Assembly: GCF_000485595.1 (NCBI RefSeq)
Contig: NW_014577167.1
Location: forward strand, 245,650 to 268,873
DNA: 23,224 nt
DNA from: Priapulus caudatus
Lineage: Eukaryota; Priapulida; Priapulimorpha; Priapulimorphida; Priapulidae
Direction of reading: 5' to 3'
The notes beneath the pieces were generated by a model. That model worked only from the letters and a program-made list of their open reading frames with translations, was not told the origin of the DNA and ran no database searches. Both the position numbers and the translations under genes were made by a program. Positions 1-8,600 of this stretch are shown one piece after another (the first letter of the stretch is position 1; every line of letters starts with the position of its first letter).

Positions 1-161
1 TATGTTATGTTATGCTGTGTTATGTTATGTTATGTTATGTTATGTTATGTTATGTTATGTTATGTTATGTTATGTTATGTTATGTTATGTTATGTTATGT
101 TATGTTATGTTATGTTATGTTATGTTATGTTATGCTATGTTATGTTATGTTATGCTATGTT
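1..161. repeat. (TTATG)n pentanucleotide microsatellite
   Basis: About 32 units of TATGT lie at the window edge, with single C substitutions near both ends. The long open frames across it are repeat artefacts because a 5-bp unit stays open in several frames. Confidence 0.97.
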
Positions 162-692
162 CCATTGTGTTTTATGTTGGGTTCATGTGCATGTATCGAG
201 AAAAATACAGTCTTACAATTACACGGAGAGACCGAGGAGAAGTAAAGAGGGGAGGGACGAAAACACATGGGCTCTGACAAAATCATACCTGGGCTTAATC
301 CATCTCAGATTTGAGAAGGCTTAGAATTCGCGTACGTTAACGACATTTTCAATCTTTATGTGTTAGTGTCACCCGATATGTAATTACGAACATTTATGCA
401 CGTATTAAAACATTTTATCTTGTTACCTGCAACCGGCCGTAGTTACACCAACTTTACTGTAATTGTACCAAATTACTGTTCTTTGCAACTGCCCTTATCC
501 AACGTATATTCTTAACATGTTTGAGTTTACAACATAGAAGCTAAGGTAAAAGTACGTTGAGCGTAAATAAAAGTAGCAACTCTATACGTTATTTTCCCCA
601 TTTTCATTCTGCGATCGCCATCGAGTCCTGTAGTCACATTTTTGTAGCAGGTCGCAGCACACGACCACGCGAGCGTTTACCTCGCCCATATC
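162..692. other. Unannotated sequence between microsatellite and element A
   Basis: I see no exon with credible splice sites, RNA gene or repeat here. It is downstream of the VMAT stop on the minus strand and could hold VMAT 3' sequence, but nothing marks it. Confidence 0.4.
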
Positions 693-1080
693 CAGCCTGT
701 TCTGCTAGCATCTATGACCAATACGACATACGCATATACGCTCTCCTATGACACTATTTGTCATAGGAACACATACAACAATATTTGTCATAGGAAGGAC
801 CATGTGCGCATCATAGGAGTTTAGGAGCGCTATTATGAACGCAAGCAGTGAATTTTAGCTGTAAAGCGGAACGAAGTTGACTCGCCAATATTTGTCATAG
901 GAAGAATACAATGGCTAAAATTCACTGCTTGCGTTCATAATAGCGCTCATAAACTCCTATGATGCGCACAACACATACAACAATATTTGTAATAGGAAGA
1001 ATCTTCCTATGACAAATAGTCTCATAGTAGAGCGTATATGCGTATGCCGTAGTTGTCATAGATGCAAGCAGAACATGTTG
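693..1080. mobile_element. Long-TIR MITE-like element, copy A (388 bp)
   Basis: It starts CAGCCTGTTCTGC and ends GCAGAACATGTTG. Its terminal inverted repeats run about 75 bp with around ten mismatches. The interior contains a second inverted repeat (805-859 against 911-968), absent from copies B and C. No transposase frame is present. No clear target duplication flanks it. Confidence 0.8.
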
Positions 1081-1533
1081 GCCATTCGAGGTACAGTAGA
1101 GCAGAAGAGAGAATCGTTGGGTCCGTGAGAGCCAGTTAGAGTCTAACGCCAGCATTCATTGTCAATCTGAGTCTTCGTCGATGAGCCTCGTGTGGCCTGT
1201 AGTGACGTAGATTGGCTGCTGTGTTTCAGTTGAGTATGCGATGGGACACTCGTTCATCAAGATCGACTGTAAATCAAATGGCGTAAAGATAGATCCGATG
1301 GGCTATGTGACCATACTAAAGAATATTTACTGTATATCTACTCGCTACTCCGCTCGCGTTTCAGATATGTTTGTTGGAAGGTTTGGAACAGCTTTGTAAA
1401 TGTGGTAAAGCATTGACTCAATAAACAAATGCAAAAGAGGAGGTGGGATATTCGGTAGATCAAAGCACGTGGCGAAGAAGAAAACGTACACGCTTATACA
1501 CCGCGCAGGTAAATTATAGCGATTTCCCATTTG
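1081..1533. other. VMAT 3' flank, nothing recognised
   Basis: On the minus strand this follows the VMAT stop and presumably includes 3' UTR. I found no convincing AATAAA in the first few hundred bases and no coding exon. Confidence 0.4.
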
Positions 1534-1633
1534 TTAATATATTACCACGCTCTCCTCGCTTTCTGGAAGTCGCCTGAGAAAGAAGCACAGTGGAGCAACC
1601 AGGAAGTTCAAGATGGCGACGATGCGCATCACC
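1534..1633 (-). CDS. VMAT: VMAT coding exon 13: TM12, short C-tail and stop
   Basis: It encodes residues 426-458, ending [20 protein letters not shown] and TAA at 1536-1534. The acceptor is CTTCATGCAG. The 13-residue tail after TM12 ends at about the place where vertebrate VMAT2 has its ExxxIL sorting signal. A possible alternative donor, GTG|GTAATA at 1546/1545, could skip this stop and join a C-terminal exon further along. I saw no convincing tail exon or AATAAA nearby. Confidence 0.85.
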
Positions 1634-2077
1634 CTGCATGAAGATGATGTGGTCAATGATCTCTTACAACAACGGCGTTACGATAATGCAATAATTATAA
1701 CGTAAATGTGTAAATATTATCCATATAATAGGTTCCAGTGCGACATAAGTATAGGAAATATAAATATATACCATGAGAACCCTACAGCTTCATTCAGCTC
1801 GCCTCCCACACCAGGTCCTATATACGAAAAAAACACGAAAAGTCAACATTTCAAATATGATTCGATTTTTCCTAAATTTAAATCGTTTTCATAGCAAATA
1901 TAATTTTTAACCAAAGCAGTGACAAATGTTAAAATCACGTAGTTAGTCCCTTGGTTGTTTGTATTAATATAGGTTGTTAACAATGATCAGCCTACAAGTC
2001 ACTTTGTGTGGACAAACCGGTACTGTCACCCTGCACAAATACACAACAGTTTGCAGTGTGCAGTGTATTTCTACCCA

Positions 2078-2114
<37 letters not shown>

Positions 2115-2532
2115 TTCTCTTGCATCTCGCTTACACTGTTAGGTAATGATCATTTGAAGCATCAGGTGGTGTTGGGATTAGGGATCACGCAAATCACTAT
2201 GAAGTCACTCAGGGAATTGCGCACGGCAACGCAAGTAGTTAGTTACCTACGGAGTACGCAAGACACGATGCGGTCTGGCCGATGGCGTACACGCTTCCGT
2301 ATATGCTGACGTAACGCACGTCGACGATGTGACCTAGTAGCGGGATGATCGACGAATCGACGATACCTACAAGATGGCGAACAGTCAGTCCATGGGTGCC
2401 CTGAGTATGAGCACAGTCGTCTACGCTGAGCAGGTGCATCAGGATCGCTATATATACAGTTCGTGGGCTTTCGAGGGGGCAAGCGATACACACACGCGCA
2501 CGCGCGCACACGCGCGCACACGCGCGCACACG

Positions 2533-2625
<93 letters not shown>

Positions 2626-5600
2626 CTACATATATAAGACAAATTTGTCTTTATTAACTTCTGATAAATATATATATATGTACGGATTATGGATTTAAGT
2701 CTATAAAATACTTGGAATAATAAATGTAGAATATAGAACATTACGACAGAACCTACCGATTCCCAAGCCGACGCCAAAGTGCGGGATGAGAAGATGTGCT
2801 ATTTGCGTCGCAAAGGGAATCTGTGCAACAGTGGAAATATGACAACGAGTCACCACAAACTCCATCTACGAGGCAAGCTACAGTTGATGAGTTAAAGGTA
2901 ACGTGACTCGCCAATACTTTAGGGTATATGTATACGTTACAGCTAACGTAAACAATAGCAACCACTTAATATCTTTTCTGATAAACCCATTGAGGGTTTC
3001 GCAGTGATATCAACTAAATTCATCCGTCGCTTGAGCAATAAATATAACACACGAAAGACGTATCATAATGTATACTGTAATAATTAATCCCTTCGCATCG
3101 CAACGGGATTTCCGACTTGTCGGTATTCGGTCACCGATCGAGGAAGTACAGGTAACGCAATGTCCAGCCTGTTCTGCTAGCATCTATGACAAATACGACA
3201 TACGCATATACGCATATTAGATTCTTCCGATGACAAATATTGTTGCATGTGTTGTGCGCATCATAGGTGATTAGGAGCGCTATTGTGAACGCAAGCAGTG
3301 AATTTCATATGTAAAGCGGAACAAAGTTGACTCGCCAATATTTGTCATAGGAAAAATCTTCCTATGACAAATAGCGTCATAGGAGAGCGTATATGCATAT
3401 GTCGTATTTCTCATAAATGCAAGCAGAACATGTTGCAATGTCTCACCATGACGAGGCAGCACCCAATAATGAGTACGGCCGACATTGCGCATATCCACCT
3501 GCCGAGCTTGAACGCGACGATACCGAATAGGTTGGTGCCGAGCAGGTAGCCTATGCTGTCTGGTAGGAAAACCGTGCCTGCGTCCGAAAAACGAGCACGT
3601 GTAGACAATGGCGATATAAAGTGCGATTTGAGCGTCGCGCTATGATTTACAGGCCATTTCGGCCAACTGTGTGTTTCGTTGAGTTAGATAGATGTTTTGT
3701 GTTTGGCAGACTGATTTCTAATAATTGAATGCTAACTTTTGTAAGCAAATGACTGCAGCTCTTGCCGGACAATAAGGAAAACTGCACAAAGCAAGAATAG
3801 GCGAAGTTTTTTTGTAGCGCCACGACACACATCCGTTGTCAATCATGGCATTAGATTCTCCGCTGTATATAGCAGAACGTATATTGAACTTATAAACGTA
3901 ATGCCACATCATCGTCACCTATCGGTGCATGCGTACCTAATTGCCACGTCGGCGGTTGCATCGTTTCCATCAGCCAGATTGGTAGTGTTGTTTCCAGAAT
4001 GGCCATGGCAAATGTAGAAACGCAGATAATTGCTGTAATATAAATGAACGAATATGCCACGTATACGATGCGTACGATCTGTCATAAATGTATCAGTTAA
4101 AATGTATTTGGTGTATTATCGATTAGAAACCCGAGTAGATTGACGCCACAGTGTTGTAGTTAAACATGATGTAGATCGTTGTGTGCACAATTATAGTGCC
4201 CATCGTTTGCCTATAGCCGTTTCTCCTTCTTAAAGGAATGGTGCGAATACAGGCTGTCTTAGTGACATGCGTATACACGTAATGGAACATGCAATGTATC
4301 ATGATGTCACTGTTCTCACTAGCTGATATTAAAATGTATGGATCTTTGGCGAGCTCGAGTAGTGGCGCCCCCTCTGTTCTCACTTTACTTTCGACTGATG
4401 GCTGCAGAATGACGGCCTGCAAAACTGGTAACAGTACAACTTTAACAGAGAGTACTCAACACAATATCCTTGGCGAATGATAAAATCAATCTAGGTCTTT
4501 CAAAGGCTGCCATTTAGGCTTATATTTGTAATGCTTAAATCTATCCAGTATTATCAGCCAGCATTATCTCGAATTTAGCCATAAATATATGTGGACTAAC
4601 AACATTATTATCGTACACTAATTACAATTACATTGTTGATGTATTTATAGAAATTACCTCCACCAAGAAGTCCAAGGAATATGATAAATATAAACGGTGC
4701 CGTCTGTCCAACAAAGTCGTACATTAGACTTCCAAATGGGTATCCGACTGCAGCGGTAATCAATAATCAATAATCAATATTTATATAATAGAAAATAAAA
4801 GCGACTATTTGAGAAAGACCTTCTCGCATTACGTCACACGGTAGTTAGGTATTGTTCGCAAAATCAATAACATAATCGCGAGCAGTTTATTGGGATTCAG
4901 GACCAAAGTAGTATACAGTTACTGGACTAACATAGTAGTTCTTATAATAATATAGAATATCACTAAACGAACACGCGCGCGCATCAACACATGCACCACA
5001 CTCGCGCGCATACGCGCACGCACGCACACACATACGAATGCGCGTACAAGCGCGCACCCAGTACCTAAAACTCCGGCAGCCATTCCACCGAGAGCGATTC
5101 CCATCGCCTGGCTTCTCTCCTTGTCATCCTTATATCTATCCGCCAGCATTCCCAATCCTGTCGATCAACGAAAAGAACGGGGATCACTAGAACACGTAAA
5201 GCTTGCATGCAACTGGGAAAACCAATTTTACTTAAGCCTAGCGCAGACCTGAGACTTTTTTTTATGCAACTCGACAGCGATTCTAGAATCGCTGTAAAAA
5301 TTGCTGTGAAATCGCTACGTCTGCGGGAACGTGCAACTGCAATCCGTAGCGATTCTGGTCGCTTGCGACGAGTTGCAAGAAAACAAACTGTTTTGATTTT
5401 GAGCGACTCGTCGCTCCCAATCGCTTCCAAATTGCTATAGAATTGCTTCGAAATCGCATGTGTGCGCACACGCGGCGACACATCGACCGATCGCTTGCGG
5501 TTGCAGGTTGTAGCGACGAGCAACCAAAAATCGCGGGTCTGCGCTATGGTTTGCGCTATGCTTTACTGTTGACGTGCGATTACTTGCAATCGTCTGGTCG

Positions 5601-8600
5601 GTGTACATGCACGTAATCGGAATGACAAGCTCTCTCGTGTGCTGCTAGTTTAATCGAAATCTACCTCTATCATACGGGGAATAAAACGTACAAAATGTAA
5701 TATTGTCCTAACATCATAAAGACCTAACGTCGCTCATGTTATATGCATGTTATATGCATGATTTCCTCGCCTGTTATTGTGCGAAAGAGAAACAATATCC
5801 AGTCACGCCATATATCGCCGTCACACTACAAACGTTTCATGAAAAACACATATATCAAAGATCCGAAAAGCTTTAACCGAACCACGTGCCACGTAATATA
5901 GCCTAGGTTCGAGCAGCACACCAAGGAACCAAGGATTCACTGTCCTTGCCTCATTCTCATCGCCATTCAGATTTGTTAACGACAATTACCGGGTTTCGCG
6001 CCAGTTTACGAACGTAATTACGCGGTATGGCCGGTCACCTGCGATCGCACTGCACGCCGAGCCGATGCCTTGTACGCTCCTAGCGAAGAACAGCCAACCG
6101 TACGACTGAGCGACGGAGAAAACTAGAAAAGTGAACCGGTGAACGACAATCATTATGATATTCATTGCTGAATTCCGTGGATGTAATAGACATGGCGCGG
6201 GAATTTCGTGTGCAATATATCCATAAAGTTTCTCCTGTCACCCTCGATAGGAACACTATACAGTTGTGCGTAATATGAATGTGTATTTACGTGTGTCGTG
6301 ATTTTAAGCACAGAATATATATGAGTAATATTACAGGGGTTAATATGTGGTTTACTTACTCATTGTAGATATGATCAGAACGATCACTCCTACGAACATT
6401 GGTATTGTATATCCGATTCTGTAAAGCAAGATGATTAAAATTATCATTATTAATAATTCTGAACTAATAATTCTTTTTAAATAAATCCTAATATGATGGA
6501 ATTAAATTCAGTGGAACGGCTTGCAAATGTAACACTCTCTCTCTTCCATTCTTCACCAAGACATCGCCGTGTAGAAAGAAACAAGAAGGGATGCGTACAG
6601 CGAATACATATACCTGCTCTGTTTTGCTGGCTGCATGACGACGCAAAGCTATTGTTTCTAACAGTTATCACATTTTTCTCATCTATTTTCTTTATAATTT
6701 ATAACCGAGCGTGGATTTCCGTTTTATTTACTGTAGGTCTAATCCACTATTGGAGCTCTCCGAAGCGTAGTATTGGCGGAAGTAAGGGCTCTGGGTATAG
6801 CCAATTAAGCATAAACGACAAGATTAGATCGCACCAGCCCACAGTGGCTAGCTGGAGCTGCATCAATGATTGATACAGCGCGCCACACACGGGCACACTG
6901 TTTTGTATCTGTAAAGATTCAGTTCTAAAGCTGCACTGCAACAGTTCGCATCACTTGTAGTTTCTAGAATACGGATAAAACAGTAGAGGCGCACATTGGC
7001 TTTTATTATAGTAATTCAACAGATTCGTCGTACGTACGTGGTTTTAATGATTTGACAAATTCATACTCTGCTAGCCTGATTCCGTGTTTCTCTGTCTATG
7101 TTCCCGTATATCCAGCAGAACTTTACGCCAACACGATATCGTCTCTAGGTGTATATCCGTATATGGATAACCGATTACATAATGAATAAATTACCCTGCT
7201 TCTGAACGGAAAACGACAAATCGGTGCACGAATCGCTCACTTTCCGCTATTCATTACGTTAGTACGTACGTGAGCTGGATTGATTGTAAATTTGCCGCAG
7301 CCAGTAATGGGAACGAGTGCGTAGTCGATGTAAACGTCATATTATGTGTATTGTAATAGGCGTGACGGCCCACGCAGCATACGCCGACGCACACATAACG
7401 AGCCGGGAGAAACCAACCGCCAATGCTATAATTGCGCGAAAATGGACTCAGCCGGCAACGAATATGAAGCATACAAAAGAATGTGATGTAATTTTGCCAC
7501 AGCTGAACGGGCAGAGATAAGAATGGAGACGGCCGTATCTATAGTAACGTCTTCGCGCCATTAGCTGTTTTTATCGAGAGCTTTGCGCGGCTTAGCACGA
7601 CCTGATAGCGGCACAGGTTTGAGTTGGCGAAACCATTGATGGATTGCAGAATGAAATCATATAAGACAGAGCGTATCGCAACGTGGTAGCTAGCAGACGA
7701 ACAAATATGAAGGCCACCTGTAACGGAATTGCTCCACGTTCGAGCATTACGTCAGAACTTCATTTTCAGCATTTACTCGTTATTTCTCTATTTCGTTCGT
7801 TCTTTCATATTATCTTTCTTTCGTTCGTTCAGACGGGCGTTCGTTTGTTCGTTCGTTCGTTCGTTCATTCATTCGTTTGTGCATGAATTCATGCATTCAT
7901 TCATTCATTCATTCATTCATTCATTTACTCACTCATTCAATTATCTACTCATTAATTCATTTATTCATTCATTTATTCGTTCCTTAACTCACTCAATCAG
8001 TCATCTACTCATTTATTCATTTATTCATTCATTCATTCATTCATTTATTCATTCATTCATTCATTCATTTACTCAGTCAGTCAGTCATCTACTCATTCAT
8101 TAATTAATTAATTCATTCATTAATTAATTCATTCATTCATTCATTTATTCATTTATTTATTCGTTCGTTCATTCATTCCTTTATTCATTCGTTTATTTAT
8201 TTATTCATTCATTCATTTATTTATTAATTAATTAATTAATTAATTCATTCATTCATTCATTCATGCACCTTCATTCATTCATTCATTCATTCATTCATTC
8301 ATTCATTCATTTATTCATTCATTCATCCATCTATTCGTCCATCCATTCATTCATTCATTCGTGATTTCACCAGATATGTACCTACGCCCACCTATTCGTT
8401 AGAGGTCCTACGAGCAGATTAGCAAATAGCTGAACGATGGCCTTCGATGAGAACAACCAGCCAACCTGGCTGTTCTCATTGCCCAGGTCGTCATTCTGGT
8501 CGCCGATCGTGGCGTTGTGAGATCTGATGGACGTCGAGTTAGCGAGGCTGGACGGATTCTCTGTCGCGTCGTTCGAGTACACATACTCTCTGTGATGCTC

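Noticed and set aside
2-324. Three overlapping open frames reading MLCYVMLCYV
   Set aside because: They are translations of the TTATG pentanucleotide repeat in all three frames; no gene evidence.
5065-5523. 152-codon minus-strand frame
   Set aside because: It covers the real VMAT exon 5 in another frame and the MITE in intron 4, and starts at TTG; no domain is recognised.
6493-6873. 126-codon plus-strand frame inside VMAT intron 2
   Set aside because: No family resemblance and no splice or promoter context; AT-rich intronic DNA can give this by chance.
7729-8103. Long frame reading [10 protein letters not shown]
   Set aside because: Direct translation of the TTCA tetranucleotide array.
7785-8361. 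Possible CRISPR-like or regulatory array
   Set aside because: Simple tetranucleotide repeat without spacers; a eukaryotic intron microsatellite.
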